In this document: piece after piece, positions 17,811 to 27,628 of the stretch
Position numbering within the stretch: the first letter of the stretch is position 1
Layout of the letters: every line of letters starts with the position of its first letter
Assembly (NCBI GenBank): GCA_000702525.1
Contig: JNIN01000001.1
Coordinates: 1,240,001 to 1,304,000, forward strand
Reading direction: 5' to 3'
Length of the DNA stretch: 64,000 nucleotides
Source of the DNA: Lachnospiraceae bacterium AC2012
Lineage (GTDB): Bacteria > Bacillota > Clostridia > Lachnospirales > Lachnospiraceae
The notes under the pieces: model-generated
The model's database searches: none
Seen by the model: the letters and a program-made list of their open reading frames with translations, nothing else
Told to the model about the DNA's origin: nothing
Translations under genes and position numbers: made by a program

Positions 17811-19392
17811 ACTGTTCAGACAGTTTTACAACAATAAGCCCATCAACATTTTTTACATATCCTTCCGCAGGGAAGCATGGCATTTGCTGAGAGGCGGTGT
17901 ACGCAACCTGTTGTTGGTTTTCATTCAGGTCACATTGATAGCTGGTACCTAAGGCGGCATTTACATACAGAATAGACCGTATTGTCGCACTGGTGGGCAC
18001 AAATTGGTCGTAGCCCCAGTCAAAACTTGATTGTCCGATTACTCCGTCATGAATACAAGAGGGATTAAGAGGAGCATCCCACTTTCCTATTACGGCGACG
18101 GTTGCGTTTGGATCATCTGTTACAGCATCTATGTGGTGACCTATATCTGTTGCAGTCTGGTATTGTTGCATGTTGCATATATCCATTGTGTAATTAAAAA
18201 TTTCAAAACGTTGGGTTTGTAACACTATAGAAAAAGCGATAAAAACTATTAGAGAAGATGTAATCACGAGCTGTTTTTTTCCAGCAAAACACCGGATGCT
18301 TCTTTCTATAACATACATACCCAAAAAAGCGACAGAAAAAAATAGTGGCATTCTGGCTCTCTGTTCAGGAATTCCGCCGATAACTATATTTAAAATAATC
18401 CCTGCAATGATATTTCCAAAAAACAAAAGCGAGTAAGTGAGTTTTGTAGGAACAGATTTATCTGAAAGCATGATCTTTACCCACAAACCAAAAATGAACA
18501 GAACGCTGATTAGCATTATCCACCCTACATATTCACCCTGCCCAAATAGAATTCTCTTGTAGTCGGAAAGGAGGGCATGGATTATTTCTCCGGTTGGTTG
18601 TTTGCCCCATGCAATGGTAAGGTAGTTGGATGTGCCCCAATTCATAATTTTGCATACGATAACGTATAAACCAAAGCTAACTAAAAACCAGGCCACAACA
18701 ATCAGTACAGTGCGCCAATAATTAGACAGTTTTGTTTTCTCATCCATGTCTTTGTCCGCGCTAACTTTGTCAAGATACAATAATAGACATGCACCCGCTT
18801 CTACGATATGCAGTCCGGAAAAAGATTGGTATGTACCGATCGCATAAAATGAGAACAAAACAGATACGATAATCTCACAAATACGAACCCATTTGGTTCT
18901 ATCAGACAGCAGGCAATCAAATAATAACAGAAAAGCAAGGGCCTGTAATAGGAATGCTATTGACATGGCTGCAATCTGAAGTGTGAAATAGAACTGGGTC
19001 AACCAAAGGGGATTTGTCAGGAAGGCAATAATAAAAATGGCATAATTGATTTTTTTCTCGTCACCACCGTTGTATGTGTACAAAAAACTGAACAAACGTA
19101 GCCATAAAAAAATGGCCAAAGAGTAGGTCAATAAAAAGACGAGACCGTTAAAATATGGAGAAAAAAATTTTAAGTTGCTGATCATTATTGAATAATAGCA
19201 ACCAAATCTTCCCAAACCACCGAGAACCCATTCTTTTCCATAGAGCCCAAGGACGTACTGTTCTGTGTCGATTCCTATATTTGTGGTGAAGGCCAGTGGA
19301 CCATACAACAATAAGACAGCAATTCCTATCAGGCATATTAAACTCAAGTTTTTTCTTGAATAATCTCTGATTCCAAACAGATCAAATTTCAT
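17809..19392 (-). CDS. GtrII-like membrane glucosyltransferase
   Basis: A 527-residue polytopic membrane protein with about ten to eleven helices. The first outside loop reads NIGIDTEQYVLGLYGKEWVL followed by GGLGRFG, as in the GtrII (Pfam Glucosyl_transf_II) family, which modifies O-antigen-like polymers with glucose from polyprenyl phosphate. The C-terminal 110 residues are soluble and extracytoplasmic. AAGGA eight bases before the ATG and a good promoter at 19442-19470 suggest an independent transcription unit. Its base composition is less AT-rich than that of the acyltransferase next door, and debris lies on its downstream side, so it may be a separate acquisition. GtrA/GtrB-like partners exist 11 kb away, at 3.9-6.9 kb. 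Confidence 0.8.
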   Translation of the reverse strand: MKFDLFGIRDYSRKNLSLICLIGIAVLLLYGPLAFTTNIGIDTEQYVLGLYGKEWVLGGLGRFGCYYSIMISNLKFFSPYFNGLVFLLTYSLAIFLWLRLFSFLYTYNGGDEKKINYAIFIIAFLTNPLWLTQFYFTLQIAAMSIAFLLQALAFLLLFDCLLSDRTKWVRICEIIVSVLFSFYAIGTYQSFSGLHIVEAGACLLLYLDKVSADKDMDEKTKLSNYWRTVLIVVAWFLVSFGLYVIVCKIMNWGTSNYLTIAWGKQPTGEIIHALLSDYKRILFGQGEYVGWIMLISVLFIFGLWVKIMLSDKSVPTKLTYSLLFFGNIIAGIILNIVIGGIPEQRARMPLFFSVAFLGMYVIERSIRCFAGKKQLVITSSLIVFIAFSIVLQTQRFEIFNYTMDICNMQQYQTATDIGHHIDAVTDDPNATVAVIGKWDAPLNPSCIHDGVIGQSSFDWGYDQFVPTSATIRSILYVNAALGTSYQCDLNENQQQVAYTASQQMPCFPAEGYVKNVDGLIVVKLSEQ

Positions 19393-19441
19393 GTTTTGTT
19401 TCCTTCTTTCTTGGTAATTGTTTTTTTGTTATATTATTTTA

Positions 19442-19470
19442 TGTATAATGCATAAAGGCAGTATTGTCAA
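19442..19470 (-). promoter_or_regulatory. Sigma70-type promoter for the GtrII-like gene
   Basis: On the minus strand TTGACA (19465-19470) and TATACA (19442-19447) are separated by 17 bp. The predicted start is about 40 bases before the ATG at 19392. Confidence 0.7.
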
Positions 19471-19631
19471 GGCATTGAATTGTCTTTCTTTTGCTATGTA
19501 ATTGCATGTAAGTTTCACAACAGCAACCATCATTTGTTCATGCGTATACATTGTACGAACACCTTTTTAGTCCTGGATTTCGTCCGCCCCCCTTTAACCT
19601 AGTTTTCGATTGACGAATATAGCAATTGCTC

Positions 19632-20807
19632 TTAATGATTGTAATGAATAAATTTTTTGCATATTATATCCTTACTTCTAAAATAAAAATCACTCACTAC
19701 TATAGGTACAATCACTCCAACAACTGTATAGATAATCTTAACACTTTCAGACACATCAAAAATTATTGGGTAAGATGCCACATTATATATTGGTAAATTC
19801 TCAAATAGGACCAATACATAAGAAACCAGTTTAAAACCAATTAAATGAAGTGCCATAATAGACATTGTATGTCGTCCCACATACGACAAAAAAAATCCTA
19901 TTCTCGAATCCTCTATTAACTGTCCACTGAAAAATAATAATACCCAGCCAAGTAAGGAATTGACTATTAAAAATAATGGATTAGTAATCGTACAATCTGA
20001 CAATTCTATTTTCCCATAAAAACTCAAAATCGTGAGCAAAAAAATTGAAATCAGGCAAAAAATAAATTTATAAACTCTATTCTCAAAAAAAAACGTAATA
20101 CTCTTATGAATTTCCTCATTATGTTTAAAATTTCTTATGCCAATACCTAGAAGGTAACATACATAAGCTGCAGCTAATCTACGATGACGCATCAAAAATA
20201 CAGTGTCACCTAATCCCAAAGAAAAAGCCCATGCTAACACACAAACACATGTGAAGATAAACATCCATATTACAAATCTAAAATATCTATTTATTTTACA
20301 GTAAGTATTTATTACATAACACAGCAATGCATGTATTATACTAACCATAAATAACGCATATAAAAACCACGACGGTCCAGTTAATTGCGGCGAAAAATTT
20401 AATAAAAAAGACTGATAACAATGACTTAATATAACAAAAATATCTTCCTTATATATTATTGTCTGCGCTATAGGTGTATCCCCAACTGTATTTAAAAATT
20501 CAACACTAGATGTATAAAAATTTATATCAACAAAAATATTTTGAAAAAGACAAAATATAAAATACCAAATATACATTGGAACAAGTAATCTTTTAACCTT
20601 AGAAAAAAAGAATATATAAAACGAATCTCTCGAAACCGCATAATTTAAATTCCAAAAATATCCACTAATCATAAAAAACACAGGCATATGATACAAGTAT
20701 ATCCAATCCCTAAGTAAACCAAAGGTGTGGCCATATACCATCATAATAATCGCAATACCCTTCATAATATCAAGTGTTCTATTACGTAGTTTTGTCTCAT
20801 TCATCAT
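19632..20807 (-). CDS. Acyltransferase 3 family membrane protein
   Basis: A 391-residue protein with about ten helices. The N-terminus has RTLDIMKGIAIIMMVYGHTF followed by YLYHMPVFFMISGYFW, the signature of acyltransferase family 3 (OafA/WecH type), where the histidine after the first helix is catalytic. These enzymes O-acetylate surface polysaccharides using a cytoplasmic acyl donor. It lies 27 bp downstream of the Wzx-like gene and is very AT-rich like it, so the two are probably one operon. Which sugar is acylated is unknown. Confidence 0.9.
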   Translation of the reverse strand: MMNETKLRNRTLDIMKGIAIIMMVYGHTFGLLRDWIYLYHMPVFFMISGYFWNLNYAVSRDSFYIFFFSKVKRLLVPMYIWYFIFCLFQNIFVDINFYTSSVEFLNTVGDTPIAQTIIYKEDIFVILSHCYQSFLLNFSPQLTGPSWFLYALFMVSIIHALLCYVINTYCKINRYFRFVIWMFIFTCVCVLAWAFSLGLGDTVFLMRHRRLAAAYVCYLLGIGIRNFKHNEEIHKSITFFFENRVYKFIFCLISIFLLTILSFYGKIELSDCTITNPLFLIVNSLLGWVLLFFSGQLIEDSRIGFFLSYVGRHTMSIMALHLIGFKLVSYVLVLFENLPIYNVASYPIIFDVSESVKIIYTVVGVIVPIVVSDFYFRSKDIICKKFIHYNH

Positions 20808-20834
20808 TTATAGTCCCCATTATATCTCTCTTTA

Positions 20835-22277
20835 TCATTTTTTATTACGAACAATTTCCTTCAACTGTCCCCGCACAGGATTTCTCAACACAATCAACGT
20901 CACCGCATAAGCAATGACAGATCCACATACCGAAATCAATACTCTAAAGATAAACGAATCTATACTCCTCGCCACTAAGCATACAAGAAACACACACACA
21001 CATCCAATCAGCGTGGTTATTAAATTTCTCCCTATTCCTATAAGCTTCACTGTGTTTCTTGAGTAATAGAATTCGATGATGAAGGTAATAAATTCAGCAA
21101 TAATTGTTGTTATTGCCGCCGCGCTTATACCCCACAATGGAATAAGCACGAAATTCAGACCTATATTCGTTACCGCACTTATGATAGTAGCTCTAAAAAC
21201 GATCTTTTCCTCTTTCATCGGAATTAGCACACATTGAGCGTACATATACGCATATAATGAAAATGCCACTGCTATGCTTAGTAATCTAAGAGGTTCAGCT
21301 GCACCGGCAAATTTTTCACCTGAAATGAGCAAAACCACATCATCACTTAAAGAGAATAGTCCCACACACATCGGAAGCATTAAAACTGTAAGGATGTTAA
21401 ACACCTTCGAAAACAGTTCGTCAGTTTGCTCACGATCATTCCCTGAAAACATCAGTGCGAATCGAGGAATTAAAACCATAAGAATCGCTGCGAGTATATT
21501 TTTGATAATCGTATATATCTTCACAGCAGTTCCGTATAACCCAACCTGGAAATCATTTGTCATGATCCCAAGCATCGTTGTATCAGAGGATACGTACACT
21601 GTTATAGCAACTGTGGTCGAAAACATAATTAATATCGGCTTCAGGTGCCGTTTCCAATCAATCTTTGTGGTGAAGCGAAATCTACAGTTCTTTTTCCTAA
21701 TAAAAAAGAAGTTAACAATATTCGCTCCTGAATTGGACACAAGTAAAACCGCCACATACTTATATAAATCATCAGATGTTCTTACTAACAAGAAGATAAG
21801 GATAAGGGATAAGATCTGAAATGCTATAGTCCTTACTGCAATGGCAAGGAAATCCTCATATATATTACAAACCCAAGAAACGCCTAATGTTGTAAACACC
21901 ATCTCTGCGCTGAGAATTAGAACCGTCTTTCGATATGGTTCCATAAAAGGAATCCCGAATAGAAAAATCAACAAGATACAATATGCTATAATCGTCGATA
22001 CTATATTAATTGAAAACAATTCACTAACGAATGATTCTATCTGCTGTCGGTTTTCCCTATATTGTATTCCTTCCCTTATTCCGTATGTAGATATCCCTAG
22101 TGCTGCAATCAATAAAAAGTACGAAAGAAAGGAAACGCTGAAATTATATATTCCCAGGTTCTCAACACCAAGTATACGTGATACATATGGATACGTAATC
22201 AGCGGAAAAAGAATGCCCAGGACTGTTTTAGCCGTATTTAGTATAGCGTTGGTAGCTATTGAATTTTTTCTTCTCAT
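20835..22277 (-). CDS. wzx: Wzx-like polysaccharide flippase
   Basis: The product is about 480 residues with 12-14 helices. The N-terminus, MRRKNSIATNAILNTAKTVL then GILFPLITYPYVSRILG, is typical of RfbX/Wzx flippases of Gram-positive capsule and EPS loci. It should translocate undecaprenyl-linked repeat units to the outside for Wzy polymerisation. I place the start at the ATG at 22277 because GGAGA lies nine bases upstream; 19 extra codons are open upstream to 22334 without a ribosome site. It borders a decayed IS3 element on its 5' side. Confidence 0.9.
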   Translation of the reverse strand: MRRKNSIATNAILNTAKTVLGILFPLITYPYVSRILGVENLGIYNFSVSFLSYFLLIAALGISTYGIREGIQYRENRQQIESFVSELFSINIVSTIIAYCILLIFLFGIPFMEPYRKTVLILSAEMVFTTLGVSWVCNIYEDFLAIAVRTIAFQILSLILIFLLVRTSDDLYKYVAVLLVSNSGANIVNFFFIRKKNCRFRFTTKIDWKRHLKPILIMFSTTVAITVYVSSDTTMLGIMTNDFQVGLYGTAVKIYTIIKNILAAILMVLIPRFALMFSGNDREQTDELFSKVFNILTVLMLPMCVGLFSLSDDVVLLISGEKFAGAAEPLRLLSIAVAFSLYAYMYAQCVLIPMKEEKIVFRATIISAVTNIGLNFVLIPLWGISAAAITTIIAEFITFIIEFYYSRNTVKLIGIGRNLITTLIGCVCVFLVCLVARSIDSFIFRVLISVCGSVIAYAVTLIVLRNPVRGQLKEIVRNKK

Positions 22278-22339
22278 GAAATCATAATCTCCATTCTTAA
22301 ACGTGTGTGTGGTTAATCGTTTTTGTAACACCATTGCCT

Positions 22340-23195
22340 AAATTGTTTCAATCGCCATACTCCTTCCTTCGAGCGGAGTTGAATATCCGTTGTATATGAG
22401 CAGCATAATAAATTGCCTTATCAAGCGTGCGAATCGCTAAATCACTTGTGATAAACTTTCCGTTTTCACTTCCGACAACGCTTCAGTCATATAAATCAAT
22501 AATGGTGCAGTTATAACGGACCTACCGTATATAAAATAGAAGTATATAAAATCTGTACACCAGACACGATTGTGCTCGTTTACGACGAAATTTTGATTTA
22601 AAAGGTTTAGGATAAACTAATACTGAAGGAATTTCTTATTATTAGTTTTCTTGCGACGAGGCACATAATACCGGTACATCTCCTGATTCATATATTTATG
22701 AATCGATGTTTTAGAAAGATAAATGTTTTTTTCCAAGAATACTTTCATAAACCGGTGCCCAACATTACCTCCGCGAGAATGATAAATCTCGCGAATGGTA
22801 TCACATATAGCTGCTTTTTCTTGGTGATATTCTTTCTTCGAAGCTTTCAAATAATGTAATACGCATTCGGCAGAATACACATATGGTTTAAAAGCCATCT
22901 TAAACCGTATAAATCTTTATATTCCTAGATGAATCGATTTACTTTGCAAAAGAATGCCGCTGTTTTTAGGAAATCATTTTCCGTCTCAAGTTCAGCATTC
23001 TACTGACGGAGTTTACAAACTTCTTCCAAGAGTTCAAGTTGAGATTTGGCTTCATCGTTTGTCTGGCATTCATCACGGTATGCGCGTACCCAGTTTGAAA
23101 TTAAGGCTACGGATACGCCATATTCTTCAGCAAGACTCTTAAGAGTTCGTCCATCTTGGTGTGCTTCACAACGATTTTTTTCGCGTGGCATCAGT
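22340..23195 (-). mobile_element. Decayed IS3-family insertion sequence
   Basis: Three fragments in transposon order lie on the minus strand. At 23000-23191 an OrfA-like HTH reads RTLKSLAEEYGVSVALISNW. At 22617-22898 an OrfB N-terminal domain contains EYHQEKAAICDTIREIYHSR and ends early. Around 22500-22610 comes an integrase piece with FVVNEHNRVWCTDFIYFY, including the first Asp of the DDE triad. Stops and shifts separate them and the rest of the catalytic core is missing, so the element is dead. Confidence 0.8.
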
Positions 23196-23316
23196 AAAAT
23201 GTGTCATTGAAGTGTTACAAATCAACTATACCAGGACACCCTTCCAATCACTTTATATACATCTATCCTTCTACAACAACTTTAATAAAATCTTTATACT
23301 AAACTGTCTCAACCAT

Positions 23317-23967
23317 TTAATGAATACTTCTAACAACTTTTGCCGGTACTCCAGCCGCTATTGTTTTATTTGGTATAGACTTCGTCACAACAGCATTAGC
23401 TCCTATTATAGCTCCTTCACCAATGACCACACCCGGCATAATACACACATTACGTCCAATCCATACATTTTTTTTTATGATTACTGGATCTTTTATGCGT
23501 AATTTTCTTTCCAAAGGAGGAACATCCAATTCTTCATCATAATTATTTCCGTGAAAATTATCTGTAACAAAAACATTGTCTCCAAACAAGACCCCATCCT
23601 CTATCAACACTTTATTAGCACAAGAAATATGACATCCTGACATAAAAGAAACATTATTCCCTATTTTTAACATTGGAGTATAACCTGTACCTTTTTCATT
23701 ATAACTATCCCATACCTGCAGACTTAAACTACGGCCCGCCGTAAAGCATTCTCCTATCTCTATATATTTTGCTCCAATTACAGATAATCCACTAGCAATA
23801 TTACAGTTCTCACCTATTCTCTTAAAGATACTTCTATATTTTTTATATAAGAATTTTTTATATATTTTTTTTATAAAAACCATATCGCAACTCTCTATTC
23901 TTTTTCGTGCATATTCAACAAAATATCCTATATTTAAAGGCTTTGTCGAACGGTTAACAAGTTTCAT
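23317..23967 (-). CDS. Hexapeptide-repeat acetyltransferase (WbbJ/maltose acetyltransferase-like)
   Basis: A 216-residue left-handed beta-helix acyltransferase. It shows hexapeptide repeats such as LKIGNNVSFMSGCHISCANK and IIKKNVWIGRNVCIMPGVVI, the catalytic histidine region DNFHGNN, and the usual end GANAVVTKSIPNKTIAAGVP. It most likely O-acetylates a sugar of the polymer or its lipid-linked precursor. The start region overlaps the 3' end of a decayed reading frame, and the ribosome site is weak. It now stands between IS3 and IS110 remnants. Confidence 0.88.
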   Translation of the reverse strand: MKLVNRSTKPLNIGYFVEYARKRIESCDMVFIKKIYKKFLYKKYRSIFKRIGENCNIASGLSVIGAKYIEIGECFTAGRSLSLQVWDSYNEKGTGYTPMLKIGNNVSFMSGCHISCANKVLIEDGVLFGDNVFVTDNFHGNNYDEELDVPPLERKLRIKDPVIIKKNVWIGRNVCIMPGVVIGEGAIIGANAVVTKSIPNKTIAAGVPAKVVRSIH

Positions 23968-24142
23968 ATTTTTTCAAAGTATCACTTTCTGGATATGAAG
24001 TAGCTTCTATTAGCCCATTTCTGACAATTCTTGGCACAACAATAGAACGTCTTTCATTTTTATAAAGGCCTTCTACGTTCCCAAAATCATCTACAGTAAC
24101 AAACCTCTCATATCTACCAGGATCATCGTCCTCTGACGAGTC
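23954..24142 (-). pseudogene. C-terminal remnant of an unidentified gene cut near an IS110 copy
   Basis: An open frame of about 62 codons without a start reads DSSEDDDPGRYERFVTVDDF, GNVEGLYKNERRSIVVPRIV and on to the TAA at 23954, overlapping the first codons of the acetyltransferase. The frame is closed by TAG just upstream, at 24143-24145, next to the IS110-like transposase region. Its amino acid composition looks coding. I do not recognise the family. Confidence 0.45.
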
Positions 24143-24320
24143 CTAAATTCCTTCGTTCTGTTTATCCATAGTTTGGTGTCGCTCATGCTCCTTTTGCAGG
24201 GTCAATGCCCTAAGGTGAATATCAACGCGACTACTGGCTCTACTTTGTTCAATATATTTGCATTCCTGTTTCACAGCACCAATCGTGGCGGACGCTTCCC
24301 TGTTTTACAGTACTTCTTGC

Positions 24321-25610
24321 TTAAGCGGCTATCAGCTCGCTACTACGATGGATGTCTGACATCATTTTAAATCTGTCATACTCCATTCCTTTTGTTAACA
24401 CTGCGTAAAATACGCGAATTAACTTACAACTCACAGCAATCATCGCTTGCCTACGTTTCAGTGGGTTCTTTACTCGAGTCACATAGTAATCGTAGATTTC
24501 TCGGAACTCATGATTACTCGACAATAACGGAATCATTACCTGATACACTATCTTACGCAGTTTCCGTCTACCTCGCTTACTGATTCTCGTTCTTCCCTTA
24601 TGCTTTCCAGAACTGCTTTCAACCAATTCCAGTCCTGCATACTTTTGTATCTGTTTCGGTGATTTAAAGCGTCTAATATCACCTACTTCAGCAATAAAAC
24701 CCGCTATAGTTGCTGGTCCTACTCCTTTAATGGCGAGTAACTTCTCCACATGCTCCACTTCTAGAATCGCTGCATTCAATGTTGAATTCACAGCCTCTAA
24801 CTGTGAAGCCCAAAGTCAATGCTCTTCAAGCAGCATATATAATTCACTTCGTGCTCCAATGCCACCATCCACTCCAACACTATTATGTGCCGCTTCAACC
24901 AGGGTCTTTGCCCTATCTTCAGTAACTCCGCGACCACGTATCTTTTTCTCGTGCCAGATTTTTCTGATACCACCTACACCAAGCTGGATTACATCCTTTG
25001 GCAACGGTGCTTGTTCAAGCACTACCAGACCACTTATTACATCAAATTTCTTATAAATCCCCAGGTATTCAGGGAAATGTATTGCAAGCCAACGCTGAAT
25101 ACGATTTGCAGATACGTTATGCTGCTTCATTATTCTGTCGCGGCTGTATACCAAATCTCTAATTTCGGCATATATGCCTTCTGGTACATATGGAACCGAA
25201 TATCTTCCATCTACTACCAGTTTTGCAATTGTCTTCGAATCCTTTTCGTCCGTTTTTCTTGGACTATTATCATCTAACTCTTTGATTTTCTTAACAGAGA
25301 ACGGATTGACCATGACCAATAGCATCCCATGTACTTTTAAATAGTTTGCTAATGCAAACCAATAGTGCCCAGTCGGCTCGCAGCCAACAATCACATCTTT
25401 CTTTTGCTTCTCTGTTTTTAGTGTTTCAGCCCATAAATAAAAGCTATTAAAACCTTCCAGGTCATTATCGAACCTGAATACTTTTCTTGACATCTCACGC
25501 CCACGGTAATCAAATGCCCTAGCGTAATGAGTTTGACTTCCTATATCCACACCAACTACTAATGTACTATCTGTTACTTGTTCAATTCTTTTATTCTGTG
25601 TATAATTCAT
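24321..25610 (-). mobile_element. IS110-family transposase gene interrupted by one TGA
   Basis: One frame of about 429 codons. The N-terminal DEDD RuvC-like part has VVGVDIGSQTHYARAFD, GCEPTGHYWFALANYL and KTDEKDSKTIAKLV. The C-terminal helix-hairpin part has LLAIKGVGPATIAGFIAEVG, and the serine region shows KYAGLELVESSSGKHKG. A single in-frame TGA at 24816-24818 splits it; the flanking residues on both sides continue the alignment. The only visible lesion is this nonsense codon. AGGTC-type purines lie just before the ATG at 25610. Non-coding flanks of about 170 bp (3' side) and under 100 bp (5' side) could include the element ends. Confidence 0.9.
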
Positions 25611-25860
25611 TCAAGACCTCCGGTTTGATTTTGGTATTTTCATCCGTCAAGATGTACCTATATCATATCCGATAGGTCTCTTTTTATTCAATTGGCGCTA
25701 TTTATGAATTACAGGAATGCTCCAAATTATATCTAAAACTTTCTCATTCTGCACTCTGATTAGATATATCTTCTAAAATATTCATTTAATCCTACACTCT
25801 GTCTTTTCAAATATACAAACAAATAAATTGCACATCCTCATGCTGCGGTAAAAAACGCTA

Positions 25861-26200
25861 CTTTTATTAATAAATCAGAGTTTATAAAGTATATAGCGAA
25901 GCATTTCTTTAAAGACGAATGATTTTTAGACGCTTGCTATGGTCGTGCTTTACTTAATAATGAATTTACAAAAGATGAAATTATCTGCGACAAAACGCTT
26001 TATATCACGTTGATGAAGGTATTCTTGAATATAGAATCATCTACTTAATAGCTCTCAAGAAAGACACTAATATGGTTAAAAAATTTACTATACTCACCCT
26101 TATTAATCTTATGAAAACGGTTCTGTAGGACATCATGAAACTCCTTGGATACAGAATCCCAAATGAATTATTTGAAGCTTAGCAAGATAAAATCTATCAA
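25861..26200 (+). mobile_element. Decayed IS30-family transposase remnant
   Basis: Plus-strand fragments include FLDACYGRALLNNEFTKDEI followed by ICDKTLY. A later fragment near the end reads KLLGYRIPNELFEA, a stop, then QDKIY, which is the typical C-terminal end of IS30 transposases. The catalytic middle is deleted and stops abound. The rest of 25611-26324 holds no gene that I can see. Confidence 0.65.
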
Positions 26201-26324
26201 AGTGGAGTACTTGATGGGTGTCCTACTTATTATTGCAATTTATGAAAATTATTTTAATTAAAAGATTCAGCATTACACACATCAACAGCTCCGATTAAAA
26301 ACAGCATTTATACTTATACGTTTA

Positions 26325-27497
26325 TCATCTTTCAACAATCTCTTTCGATGATAAAGCACCTCCCACAATCCAAAAGATAAAATCTGAAGGAAAAAGAGTT
26401 AGTGATGGTTCAAACATAGACTGAAATAATACTAATAATGGAATACATACCAGCTCTTTGTTTACACTATATATTTTCTTTAATACCATAATAATAACTG
26501 CTAAATATATTACTAGTCCAACAAAACCACTTTGGTACCATACATCTAATATTAAATTATGCGCAAATGTATTATTAACATGCGAATAATCTAGGCCATT
26601 ACCAAACAAAAAGTGCCGTCCTAAATCTGCGAAAACATTAGCCGCTACAGTTAAACGATCGCTTGTTATACTATTAAAAAAAGAATAACCCCTACTCGAC
26701 AAAACATCATAGTTTCCCAAAAACAATTTAATAACTTCATCAATTTTGCCTAACGCAAATACCGCACTTAGTAATAGTCCACTACACGCCAAAATCTTTA
26801 ATACATTTCTCCTTGATATCAAGTAATGATAATATTTTATAAAATAATAAAAGACCAATGCAATTATTGCCGATCTTGACTTCACCATTATTATTCCTAA
26901 TAAAATCCAACCCAAAATCATTCTTTTTTGTTTACCATTAATTCTTGCGCAATCGGATTCAATCAATCCATATATAGGTAACAAAAAAACGCCTATAGTA
27001 TTTGATTTTCCCAAAGGAATACCAATAAAATACTTATAGTACTGACTATTCCAATCTATTTCCATTCTGCTATAACTTAATAGAACTTCAAAAACTATTA
27101 TTATGGCAAAAAAAGCCAAAAATCTCACCCAAAGATGAAGGTTTTCAGCCTTTTTATTACAATAAGTATAGACTAAAACAATATTAATATTGGTAATATA
27201 ATATCCCAAATTGTATGTAATAGAGGCATCATTATAAATTAACGGAATAATCTGAAAGAAAGCATGTAGTACTAATAATACATTTATCGCATCTAAAGAC
27301 ACTTTGTTTATAATAGTAATAAAACTAAAACAAACAAATATAAAAACAACCAACGTATTATAATGAAAATCAAGTACAAAAACCTTTATATACTCACTGT
27401 TTTCCGCATTCACGGTGGCACAACACGAATAAACCACTGTAAATGCAATCACTGCAACGGTAAAAAAATCAATTTTTTTTCCTAAAATATTTATCAT
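26325..27497 (-). CDS. wzy: Wzy-like polysaccharide polymerase
   Basis: A 390-residue protein with about ten helices and a large loop before the last helices that contains HFLFGNGLDYSHVNNTFAHN and then LILDVWYQSGFVGLVIYL, the O-antigen ligase/polymerase (Wzy_C) signature. It should join flipped repeat units outside the membrane. It is very AT-rich, a common trait of wzy genes. It is the last intact gene of the long minus-strand glycan run before the IS30/IS110 debris. Confidence 0.85.
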   Translation of the reverse strand: MINILGKKIDFFTVAVIAFTVVYSCCATVNAENSEYIKVFVLDFHYNTLVVFIFVCFSFITIINKVSLDAINVLLVLHAFFQIIPLIYNDASITYNLGYYITNINIVLVYTYCNKKAENLHLWVRFLAFFAIIIVFEVLLSYSRMEIDWNSQYYKYFIGIPLGKSNTIGVFLLPIYGLIESDCARINGKQKRMILGWILLGIIMVKSRSAIIALVFYYFIKYYHYLISRRNVLKILACSGLLLSAVFALGKIDEVIKLFLGNYDVLSSRGYSFFNSITSDRLTVAANVFADLGRHFLFGNGLDYSHVNNTFAHNLILDVWYQSGFVGLVIYLAVIIMVLKKIYSVNKELVCIPLLVLFQSMFEPSLTLFPSDFIFWIVGGALSSKEIVER

Positions 27498-27628
27498 CTT
27501 TTATTATCTCTTCTAATCATACACCATAAAATCCATATAATTACTATATTATATTGTTTCATTATTTTTCCTAACGAATATGAACTCATTGGATATTTTT
27601 CACAAAGATTCTATCTAATAAATACATA

